IMG/VR virus record: IMGVR_UViG_3300020463_000022 | Location: 1 to 61,441 of that record | Source: a virus | Reading direction: 5' to 3' (one strand) | DNA: 61,441 nucleotides | Shown here: in pieces, positions 56,279 to 61,441 of the stretch | Numbering within the stretch: the stretch's first letter is position 1 | How the letters are laid out: each line of letters starts with the position of its first letter | Notes under the pieces: model-generated | What the model saw: only the letters and a program-made list of their open reading frames with translations | Told to the model about the DNA's origin: nothing | Databases searched by the model: none | Made by a program: the position numbers and the translations under genes

Positions 56279-56461
56279 TTATGTGGAAGATGTGTCCCAT
56301 ACCTTGAAGTTAAATTTTTGCTTGTCTGATTTGTTTTGGTATTTACCAAGTACGTCAAACAATGCATCAAGACATTCTCCATCGGTCATTTCATCGCCAT
56401 CTGTAGTGACAACCTTAGACACGTCATTAAATAGATTTACAAATTCTTTTTCCCAGTTCAT
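56279..56461 (-). CDS. Small acidic hypothetical protein
   Basis: 60 residues starting MNWEKEFVNLFNDVSKVVTT, with DGECLDALFDVLGKYQN. Starts in an ATGA overlap with the upstream 79-aa gene. Function unknown. Confidence 0.6.
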   Translation of the reverse strand: MNWEKEFVNLFNDVSKVVTTDGDEMTDGECLDALFDVLGKYQNKSDKQKFNFKVWDTSST

Positions 56462-56697
56462 AGCGTAGGTATTACTTCTTGTTTCTTTTTTCCAAAGTAG
56501 TAGTACGCCCCTCCATCATTGCCCTCATCATCTGATTGAGACAATATTGCAGTTCCATCTGTAAATTCAATAAGTAATGGGTTTTTATACCAGTAATCTC
56601 CCATTTCTTTTTTTGTAAGATATCTTACATGACTTATAGTTTTACCTACAAGTAATTTTCTTGCGTGGTTTTGCCACTTAATTTCTGTTTTACTCAT
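56458..56697 (-). CDS. Small hypothetical protein
   Basis: 79 residues from ATG 56697, directly after the conserved leader; an upstream ATG at 56805 would read through the array element and is rejected. KWQNHARKLLVGKTISHVRYL then LLIEFTDGTAILSQSDDEG, a compact alpha/beta pattern. Function unknown. Confidence 0.65.
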   Translation of the reverse strand: MSKTEIKWQNHARKLLVGKTISHVRYLTKKEMGDYWYKNPLLIEFTDGTAILSQSDDEGNDGGAYYYFGKKKQEVIPTL

Positions 56698-56750
56698 AAT
56701 ATTTAATTTAAGATTAATAATAGACGTTGAGGGATAGTCTCCTACCCCTC
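56698..56750 (-). promoter_or_regulatory. Array element 6: hairpin plus conserved leader
   Basis: GAGGG-x-TAG / CTA-x-CCCTC stem with one mismatch (56729-56750), then AACGTCTATTATTAATCTTAA and an AT-rich tail to the ATG at 56697. No T-run directly after the stem. Confidence 0.7.
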
Positions 56751-56755
56751 TCGTT

Positions 56756-57022
56756 TTAATTTCCTTCAGCAAACTGAACGAAATCATCTTGATATGAATT
56801 CTCAAGATAGTTTTTTAACTTGGGCATTGTTGTCTTAACGTGCCTAGCTAAATATTTAAATGATTCTCTTTTACTTGGCTCTTTAATTTCTAAAGAACCA
56901 TTTTCGTCAAAGTAAAAATTAAGATTTAAGTTAGTCATCTCTTCGTTTACTTTATGTGTTATCCATATTGACACCAACTGATTATCGTGGTCAAAGGATG
57001 TACTAAATTTTGAATGTAACAT
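56756..57022 (-). CDS. Small hypothetical protein
   Basis: 88 residues starting MLHSKFSTSFDHDNQLVSIW; N-terminal beta strands (LNLNFYFDENGSLEI) and a helical end. One base after the stop of the 66-aa gene, hence coupled. No family recognised. Confidence 0.6.
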   Translation of the reverse strand: MLHSKFSTSFDHDNQLVSIWITHKVNEEMTNLNLNFYFDENGSLEIKEPSKRESFKYLARHVKTTMPKLKNYLENSYQDDFVQFAEGN

Positions 57023-57023
57023 A

Positions 57024-57224
57024 TTATTGGATTTTAAAAATTATACTCTCTACTATCTTGTTCGTTGAAGAATCAAATAAATCTTCTTCTACATGCTTTA
57101 TCCGATGAACATCAGAATCCTCATGGAATCTAAAGTTAACATCTACATCTTCCAAAGTTCTGTTGTTTAATTTTAAATCTTTTTCTATCCTTGATAGAAA
57201 TCTTTTTATTTCACTTGCTTTCAT
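57024..57224 (-). CDS. Small hypothetical protein
   Basis: 66 residues: ASEIKRFLSRIEKDLKLNNR, a helical start, then DVDVNFRFHEDSDVHRIKHV. Shares the conserved array leader (element 5) upstream. Function unknown. Confidence 0.6.
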   Translation of the reverse strand: MKASEIKRFLSRIEKDLKLNNRTLEDVDVNFRFHEDSDVHRIKHVEEDLFDSSTNKIVESIIFKIQ

Positions 57225-57300
57225 AATATTAAATTTTAAAATTAGTAATAGACGTTATATAATATTATATAAAAAAATGAGAGGTAGAAAAATCTACCCC
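57225..57300 (-). promoter_or_regulatory. Array element 5: terminator hairpin, palindrome and leader
   Basis: Minus-strand order: GGTAGA / TCTACC stem (57283-57298, loop four), CTCA then seven Ts, a perfect ATATAATATTATAT palindrome (57257-57270), AACGTCTATTACTAATTTTAA, then ATG 57224. Same composite layout as element 7. Confidence 0.75.
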
Positions 57301-57317
57301 CCATCTGAAAAACTAAT

Positions 57318-57827
57318 CTAATCGCTAATATTGATATTAAGTTTCCACCACTCAACATCTCTTCTTGTGTAGGAGGGATGTCGACTAGGAGATACATAAA
57401 CCTTTCTACCAACCCATTTATTTAAATCTAAATAAGAGTAAAAGATTTGAATTGAAAGAGGTATTTCTTTTAAACCCCTGTTGGTTGCCATAGCAAGTCT
57501 TGATAAAGAATGCCAATCCATCCTTGCTTTGACCATTTCAGATTTCCACCCCAAATCATTGCAAAAATCTAAAGCATACTTGTCACACCTAAATTCAGCC
57601 AAACAACTTGGTTTGATTCTTTGGTCTATTATGTGTTTAATTTCGTGTAGACAAACAAAAAATCTATCAAGATTATTTGGACGTGGAATTTTGATTTCTC
57701 TTTGTTTAAAGTATGCTCTTCCACAGGATGTTACCGACCACTTTTTTAATTTAATGTTGTGTTCGTTCATCAGTGATTCAATAATCTGATGTGCATCTTT
57801 ACGATTGAATCTTTTTTTGTATTTCAT
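57318..57827 (-). CDS. Zincin-like metallopeptidase, early protein
   Basis: 169 residues. FVCLHEIKHIID has the HExxH motif with His61, Glu62, His65; a third ligand candidate is Glu78 in LAEFRCDKYA. Basic start (KYKKRFNRKD) and SCGRAYFKQREIKIPRPN before the active site. Could cleave a host protein early in infection, or act like small SprT-type proteases; target unknown. Confidence 0.65.
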   Translation of the reverse strand: MKYKKRFNRKDAHQIIESLMNEHNIKLKKWSVTSCGRAYFKQREIKIPRPNNLDRFFVCLHEIKHIIDQRIKPSCLAEFRCDKYALDFCNDLGWKSEMVKARMDWHSLSRLAMATNRGLKEIPLSIQIFYSYLDLNKWVGRKVYVSPSRHPSYTRRDVEWWKLNINISD

Positions 57828-57880
57828 ATAATATTATTTAAAGTTAGTAATAGACGTTGGAGGGAAATACATCCCTCCAA
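57828..57880 (-). promoter_or_regulatory. Array element 4: hairpin plus conserved leader
   Basis: TTGGAGGGA / TCCCTCCAA perfect 9-bp stem with a six-base loop (57857-57880), then AACGTCTATTACTAACTTTAA and ATG 57827. No T-run. Confidence 0.75.
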
Positions 57881-57885
57881 TCATA

Positions 57886-58848
57886 TTAAACAAAAACTCT
57901 TCCTAAACCATTGTCAGCAGTAACCTTGCCACCCAATCCTGTGGATTTTTGTGCAACGATATTACTAAACTGGTTGAAGATAGATTGGTCAAGTCTTTGA
58001 AGACTACCAGTCAATTTAGACTCTTGTCTTGAATTCTCTGACCCTCCTTTGTGTGTGCTATAATGCGTAACACCACTAAATAAACCCCATAGTGTTTTAC
58101 CCTTATAACTCATTTCTTCAGCGACTGACTTTGTGACTTTCTCACAAATATTAATCTTCCTTGTACTATACTTATCTTGGGCAATAGCCATAGAAAGTTT
58201 AGTATCAACTCCACTAATTTTTTCAATCACTTTTTGTGCAAAGGAATCATCAATCTCAATGTTTGCCATCTTATTAAAAGTCTCATACAAGCTTGTATCA
58301 GACTCTTCAAGATTTTCCAATGCTCTTAATGATACATCGATTAGTCTCCTCATATTGCTCGTATGACGTGCAGAGGATTCTAATGATTTTTTCATTGCTG
58401 AGAATTGATTGTCACATGAAATTGTAACTCCAGTAGTACCCCATCTTAATGAGGTGCTACCATCATGAGAATTAATAGCGGTTGCATAACGCTTTATTGT
58501 ATCTTGACCAACTTTGAGCGGTTCCAGTTCCAACTGCATTACAACTCTTCGACCTCCTTTGAAAATCTGCCCTTGAGTTATTGGTTTCCCAATTACATCG
58601 CCGACATTCAAAACAAGTTCGGCGAGTTCAGAATTTTGGAATATTTCGTATTGATCAGAAAATGCACCAAAACAATCTTTGTTATCCAAACGTACAGCAC
58701 CATAAAAATTGGTGTTGAATGTTTCAATTCCGTGATTGAATTGTAATGGTTTTTTCTCTACTTTCCAATTCATACCAAATTTGTCCAAAGTATTTTCTAC
58801 TTCTGACTTGCTAATAAACTCTTGATTTTTTGTAATAGAATTTTTCAT
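57886..58848 (-). CDS. DUF932 phage/plasmid-type protein
   Basis: 320 residues. GIETFNTNFYGAVRLDNKDC, YEIFQNSELAELV and the block INSHDGSTSLRWGTTGVTISCDN identify the DUF932 / TIGR03299 family found on phages and plasmids, of unknown biochemical role. Largest gene of the early array, preceded by element 3. Confidence 0.85.
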   Translation of the reverse strand: MKNSITKNQEFISKSEVENTLDKFGMNWKVEKKPLQFNHGIETFNTNFYGAVRLDNKDCFGAFSDQYEIFQNSELAELVLNVGDVIGKPITQGQIFKGGRRVVMQLELEPLKVGQDTIKRYATAINSHDGSTSLRWGTTGVTISCDNQFSAMKKSLESSARHTSNMRRLIDVSLRALENLEESDTSLYETFNKMANIEIDDSFAQKVIEKISGVDTKLSMAIAQDKYSTRKINICEKVTKSVAEEMSYKGKTLWGLFSGVTHYSTHKGGSENSRQESKLTGSLQRLDQSIFNQFSNIVAQKSTGLGGKVTADNGLGRVFV

Positions 58849-58901
58849 TTTATATAATTTTAAGATTAGTAATAGACGTTGGGAGGTTTAACCCCTCCCA
58901 A
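58849..58901 (-). promoter_or_regulatory. Array element 3: hairpin plus conserved leader
   Basis: TTGGGAGG / CCTCCCAA perfect 8-bp stem (58879-58901, seven-base loop), then AACGTCTATTACTAATCTTAA to ATG 58848. Confidence 0.75.
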
Positions 58902-58916
58902 TCACAAACAAATCAA

Positions 58917-59249
58917 TCAAGAAACTTTTGCTGATTTTCGCTTTGTAAAATGTAACAATAACGTGCTACATAGTAGTCCTGATAAAGAATCCTGATCTAA
59001 TGCATCAACTAATATTTTGTCAAAAGTAAAATCAATTAAATGCAGTTTATCATCTTTAATGTAAAATGAAAATTCATCTTCCCAATCATTGTCTTCATAG
59101 ATTGCTGTAATTTCAAATGAATTTACGTCTACCTGTTTTACCTTGACTGATGATGTTTTGTCTCCAGCTAGTTCTAAGGCTATAGCTAGTGTTTGACTTA
59201 CTTTTTTAGCAATAATTAACGTTTCAGTAATTGTGTACATAGTGTTCAT
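58917..59249 (-). CDS. Hypothetical early protein
   Basis: 110 residues starting MNTMYTITETLIIAKKVSQT; alternating strands (FEITAIYEDNDWEDEFSFYI) in the middle and a basic end (HFTKRKSAKVS). No family recognised. Leader is array element 2. Confidence 0.6.
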   Translation of the reverse strand: MNTMYTITETLIIAKKVSQTLAIALELAGDKTSSVKVKQVDVNSFEITAIYEDNDWEDEFSFYIKDDKLHLIDFTFDKILVDALDQDSLSGLLCSTLLLHFTKRKSAKVS

Positions 59250-59298
59250 AATATTTAAGTTAAGATTAGTAATAGACGTTGGAGGGATTGCTCCCTCC
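59250..59298 (-). promoter_or_regulatory. Array element 2: hairpin plus conserved leader
   Basis: GGAGGGA / TCCCTCC 7-bp stem with four-base loop (59281-59298), then AACGTCTATTACTAATCTTAA to ATG 59249. It begins 8 nt after the stop of the upstream gene, as a terminator would. Confidence 0.75.
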
Positions 59299-59306
59299 GA
59301 CCATAA

Positions 59307-59672
59307 TTAAATAGAATCTTCTACTCTATCAAGTAATTCAGAAAGTTCGATTAAATCACTTGGTTTGTATACTCCTGATTCGTGTAAATCAGTCATAAGT
59401 CTGTCATACCAGTAACCATCAAACAAACCGAATAACATATTTGTCATTTCAGATTGGTAATCCTTGGTTGTTCTATCAGCTGATTGGATCATGTTCAATA
59501 CCAATGTCCTGTCATCCCCTGAAAAAATTTCGTGCCTGTCAAATCTTCTGTGGGTATACTCTTTCGTTGGATTCATATGTTTTTGAATCGTTCGAAGATA
59601 ACCAGTATGGGTGTTAGACTGCATTTTTTCCATTTTTTCAAACCATCTGTTGTTTAAACTATTTAAGTTCAT
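59307..59672 (-). CDS. Hypothetical early protein, first gene of the early operon
   Basis: 121 residues. SNTHTGYLRTIQKHMNPTKE, a basic central region, and a helical C-terminus (PSDLIELSELLDRVED). No family recognised. It is the first coding region after the structured leader and array element 1, so it is likely the earliest phage protein made. Confidence 0.6.
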   Translation of the reverse strand: MNLNSLNNRWFEKMEKMQSNTHTGYLRTIQKHMNPTKEYTHRRFDRHEIFSGDDRTLVLNMIQSADRTTKDYQSEMTNMLFGLFDGYWYDRLMTDLHESGVYKPSDLIELSELLDRVEDSI

Positions 59673-59722
59673 TTTAATTAAATTTTAAGATTAGTAATAG
59701 ACGCAGAGGTAATAATACCTCT
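59673..59722 (-). promoter_or_regulatory. Array element 1: hairpin plus conserved leader
   Basis: AGAGGTA / TACCTCT perfect 7-bp stem with a four-base loop (59705-59722), then CGTCTATTACTAATCTTAAAA to ATG 59672. The stem shares no sequence with elements 3 or 4 although position and pairing are kept. Confidence 0.75.
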
Positions 59723-59730
59723 TTGCCAAC

Positions 59731-60050
59731 GTTTCGACCTACCGATGTTTCACAACATTGGAATGAAAGAAACTAAACGCTCAAATCTAAGGTCTCGTCA
59801 GCATTACTCGATCTGATTAGCTTTCATCAATCTTTAAATATATATGTATAGACGGCATTTAGCCGTAGTCCCTGTCTCCAACTGGAGGAGGATGTAGTCA
59901 ACATTGGGAGCGAGCGCTCGACCACCATGCCTATTTTGGCAATCGTTGATAAGAAGTCTGAGTGTGTGTCTCACAACTCTTGGGCTGTTAACCTGACTGC
60001 TTCTCTTCAGCCGTCTTCAGTAATCTACAGGTAAGCACCCGTCCAAAAGA
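59731..60050 (-). ncRNA. Candidate structured early leader RNA, about 320 nt
   Basis: No ORF of useful length. It lies just downstream of the consensus early promoter at 60055-60086 and upstream of the first early gene, and is clearly richer in G+C than its surroundings. On the minus strand several hairpins can be seen: GGCTG/CAGCC, TGAG/CTCA, TGCC/GGCA, CGAGCGCTCG palindrome, CTCCA/TGGAG, ACGGC/GCCGT and ATGTT-GTGA-AACAT with a GNRA loop enclosed by an 8-bp CCAATGTT/AACGTTGG stem. Could be a 5' leader controlling early transcription, a stable small RNA, or an antitermination signal. No known RNA family was recognised. Confidence 0.5.
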
Positions 60051-60054
60051 CAAC

Positions 60055-60086
60055 CAAATATATATATAAGGTTCGAATCTACCAAA
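60055..60086 (-). promoter_or_regulatory. Early promoter 1, TTTG-N20-TATATTTG
   Basis: On the minus strand -33 TTTG (60083-60086), 20-nt spacer, then TATATTTG (60055-60062), a full Bacteroidetes consensus. Its first 16 nt TTTGGTAGATTCGAAC are shared with early promoter 2. Expected to start the leader RNA near 60050 and the whole early arm. Confidence 0.75.
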
Positions 60087-60456
60087 CCACAATGATATTA
60101 TTTTACATTGTTGGTACATGGGCATCTTGTATTATACGCTCTCCAGTTAACGACCTTTAATTTGTAACTACCTTATATTCAGTTAGATAAAATTCTACAT
60201 GACTTTACTTTACTGATCTTATAGTAGTAGTGTAGTGTGATTATCACTTAGTGTAACTTAGTTGGTATTAGGGTTATTGTCTTACAACTAGTATTACTTG
60301 ATAGTTGTTCTAATAGGGTCGTATATCGTAACAAAAAGGTAAAAACTTTGTGTAACTGGATACTAAAACATAGGTGCAGTAGGTCTGACAAACCACTTTT
60401 CTGTGTGCGTGTGCGTTCTATATTATATATATAACCCAAATACTCAATATTTCTAG
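60087..60456. other. AT-rich non-coding region, no gene seen
   Basis: About 370 bp between the early promoter and the inverted repeat. No convincing ORF or tRNA. It holds short repeated TGTAACT words (near 60160, 60249, 60349), a GTGAT-T-ATCAC dyad near 60239, and a TATATATATA stretch at about 60424-60433. This is a possible place for a replication origin or regulator sites, but nothing is decisive. Confidence 0.4.
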
Positions 60457-60530
60457 TGTGGCGTAAAAATGTATCATTTAAGTGTATTATATATATAGTG
60501 TGCAGCTAAATGATACAAAAACCCGCCACA
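60457..60530. promoter_or_regulatory. 74-bp two-part inverted repeat, candidate operator
   Basis: TGTGGCG-N6-TGTATCATTTA (60457-60480) is mirrored by TAAATGATACA-N6-CGCCACA (60507-60530): 18 of 18 conserved arm bases pair, with equal six-base gaps. The centre is AT-rich. It ends 18 nt before the -7 box at 60549, so bound protein would cover the -33 region of the rightward promoter. A cruciform or origin element is the alternative. Confidence 0.65.
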
Positions 60531-60548
60531 TGTTTCTTATATTCTTCT

Positions 60549-60556
60549 TATCTTTG
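60549..60556 (+). promoter_or_regulatory. Candidate -7 box of the rightward operon leading to groEL
   Basis: TATCTTTG matches TAnnTTTG, 22 nt upstream of ATG 60579. The -33 region falls within or beside the inverted repeat, with no good TTTG. Confidence 0.5.
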
Positions 60557-60578
60557 TATCAAATAAAAGCTCTGTTAA

Positions 60579-60731
60579 ATGATCAATATAGTTATACAAC
60601 CTCCATACGCTCTTATGGTAGGTTTAGAAGGCGTTGTAAACGAAGAAAAAAAGGTTTCTGGAGTTATAATTCATCTATTATTAGTTTCGATAGAATACAA
60701 TTGGGATAATGGTGAGTCAATTTCTATTTGA
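60579..60731 (+). CDS. 50-aa conserved hypothetical protein
   Basis: Reads MINIVIQPPYALMVGLEG, then VVNEEKKVSGVIIHLLLVSIE and ends GESISI. The VIQPP...GVxIHLLLxSIEY pattern recalls a short Bacteroidetes phage protein. It starts right after the promoter; a longer frame in another phase (60482-60709) would begin inside the inverted repeat and is rejected. Overlaps the next ATG by 23 bp. Confidence 0.6.
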   Translation: MINIVIQPPYALMVGLEGVVNEEKKVSGVIIHLLLVSIEYNWDNGESISI

Positions 60732-60972
60732 AGCTTCTGTTTTTGGAATTATATTTTTAATACTAAAAAAAATATGGAGTCCCTCTGTGAAATATTGGAT
60801 GGGACAAATAGTTATTGGAATTAACATATTTGCCTGCCTACTCTATGTGTATGGAATTTATGGTGGCACAATGACTTTAGGACTTGGGTCCTCTAAAATA
60901 CTTCTACACGCTATAGTAGCCATTATAATACATACTCTTTTTACAATACAATCAAGCAATGAACATGAGTGA
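60709..60972 (+). CDS. Small multi-pass membrane protein
   Basis: 87 residues with three hydrophobic segments: FLFEASVFGIIFLILKK, MGQIVIGINIFACLLYVYGI and ILLHAIVAIIIHTLFTI. No motif. Possibly involved in superinfection exclusion or host membrane modification, as small phage membrane proteins can be; no evidence here. Confidence 0.65.
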   Translation: MVSQFLFEASVFGIIFLILKKIWSPSVKYWMGQIVIGINIFACLLYVYGIYGGTMTLGLGSSKILLHAIVAIIIHTLFTIQSSNEHE

Positions 60973-61051
60973 ACATGTGGTTATTTTATCTCTAGCATTT
61001 GGTTGGATCATTTTTATAGCCATAGGCTGGTTATGGGAAAGAAAATCATAA
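60965..61051 (+). CDS. 28-aa single-TM peptide
   Basis: Reads MSEHVVILSLAFGWIIFIAIG then WLWERKS: one hydrophobic helix with a basic end. Starts 8 bp inside the previous gene and overlaps the next by 19 bp. Supported only by coupling. Confidence 0.45.
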   Translation: MSEHVVILSLAFGWIIFIAIGWLWERKS

Positions 61052-61182
61052 AGTGTAGTCAGTGTGACAAAGAGTTTGAAAACGGATATGAATATAGATT
61101 ACATTGGGAGATAAAGCATTTTTATCCATATCTTAAGAAAAACTCTTTTGATATTGAAAGAGCTAAAAAAGATAAGAAATAA
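61033..61182 (+). CDS. C2H2 zinc-finger mini-protein
   Basis: 49 residues. KCSQCDKEFENGYEYRLHWE continues to IKHFYPY, giving Cys8, Cys11, His24, His29: a C-x2-C-x12-H-x4-H finger, close to the classic eukaryotic-type spacing. Lys-rich tail. Encoded directly before groEL. May bind DNA or a host protein; partner unknown. Confidence 0.7.
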   Translation: MGKKIIKCSQCDKEFENGYEYRLHWEIKHFYPYLKKNSFDIERAKKDKK

Positions 61183-61223
61183 TATAATTGATTACTTTTA
61201 CATTACTTTAATAAAATTTAATT

Positions 61224-61441
61224 ATGATAGAAAAAAACATAGACTTCCATGATGATGCCAAGTCGTCTTTAATAAATGGAATCAATAAAGTTGCTGATGC
61301 TGTAAGCTCTACACTTGGAGCGGCCGGTACGACTGTTATACTAGAGGATCAAACCGGTAGACCTCACATAACTAAAGACGGGGTTACCGTTGCAAAAACA
61401 ATAAACTTATCAGATCCAGTAGAACACCTTGCGGCAGAGAT
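61224..61441 (+). CDS. groEL: Chaperonin GroEL, 5' part (continues at base 1)
   Basis: ATG 61224 begins MIEKNIDFHDDAKSSLINGI, then NKVADAVSSTLGAAG and the ITKDGVTVAK block, the normal GroEL N-terminus. From 61327 the sequence repeats the window start, so the gene is intact on the circular genome. The two base differences in the overlap give one silent change and one Glu/Asp difference. Confidence 0.95.
   Translation, partial: MIEKNIDFHDDAKSSLINGINKVADAVSSTLGAAGTTVILEDQTGRPHITKDGVTVAKTINLSDPVEHLAAE
61327..61441 (+). repeat. 115-bp terminal overlap with bases 1-115
   Basis: Matches 1-115 except at positions 61346 (G versus A at 20) and 61415 (T versus A at 89). It shows the window is a linearised circular or terminally redundant contig, inside groEL, with a unit of 61,326 bp. 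Confidence 0.95.

Noticed and set aside
60071-60086. GTTCGAATC motif resembling a tRNA T-loop
   Set aside because: No T-stem or acceptor stem can be formed around it; the same 16 nt recur at 55835-55850 with promoter spacing, so it is part of an early promoter.
60482-60709. 75-aa ORF starting in the inverted repeat
   Set aside because: It would start inside the operator-like repeat, and the frame starting at 60579 is better placed behind the promoter and has a recognisable protein pattern.
1-61441. Prophage or temperate lifestyle
   Set aside because: No integrase, excisionase, attachment site or lysogeny repressor pair was recognised; the winged-helix gene alone is not enough.

Overview
The window is an essentially complete genome of a lytic, podovirus-like tailed phage, most likely infecting a marine Bacteroidetes/Flavobacteriia host. 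It reads as a linearised circular contig: bases 61327-61441 repeat bases 1-115 with two mismatches, and the groEL gene runs off the right end and continues at the left end, giving a unit of 61,326 bp. The host call rests on AT-rich DNA, repeated TAnnTTTG -7 promoter boxes, an SSB of the Bacteroidetes-type DUF3127 family, and virtually no Shine-Dalgarno sites. No integrase, repressor/Cro pair, tRNA, DNA polymerase or RNA polymerase was recognised.

The rightward (+) arm starts at about 60.5 kb, crosses the contig ends and runs to 45.3 kb. It opens with four tiny genes (two membrane proteins, one C2H2 zinc finger), then groEL, groES and a putative HTH protein. A leftward winged-helix gene (2459-2953) faces the late operon across a divergent promoter that holds a perfect 16-bp palindrome. 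Then come a cluster of small basic proteins and a lysis cassette (membrane protein, M15 endolysin, GTA-type holin), all tightly coupled by ATGA overlaps; an approximately 10-kb tail-fibre block (1401-aa fibre with two cupredoxin-like domains, two glycine-rich fibres, small paralogous partner proteins, a tail-assembly-chaperone-like protein); a tandem GroES-like protein; small and large terminase, portal, scaffold, major capsid protein, head-tail adaptors; a 2391-aa tail-nozzle-like protein carrying a 720-residue thrombospondin-type-3 (TSP3) calcium-binding repeat tract; a GNAT protein; and ejection proteins, ending with a 2333-aa protein containing an HEYGH zinc-protease motif. A secreted ankyrin-like gene with its own promoter sits at the junction of the two arms.

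The leftward (-) arm runs from about 60.1 kb down to 45.3 kb. A consensus promoter (TTTG-N20-TATATTTG) transcribes a 300-nt structured leader and then about a dozen small early genes. Seven of these are preceded by the same intergenic element: a hairpin whose stem sequence differs each time but stays complementary, followed by a conserved CGTCTATTA(C/T)TAATCTTAA leader. Further left lies a replication/recombination block: Rad52-like annealing protein, HNH endonuclease, PD-(D/E)XK exonuclease, DUF3127 SSB, a protein with a DnaA domain-IV-like motif, a winged-helix helicase-loader-like protein, T7-gp4-like primase-helicase, metallophosphoesterase, MazG-like protein and a resolvase-like nuclease.

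Taken together, the phage appears to recruit the host replisome with a DnaA-like initiator plus its own primase-helicase, process DNA by an exonuclease/annealing pair, package by a TerS/TerL motor, and supply its own chaperonin. The most unusual signals are the covarying hairpin array and structured leader of the early arm, the 74-bp inverted repeat at 60457-60530, the palindromic operator at 3011-3026, and the TSP3 insertion in the tail protein.
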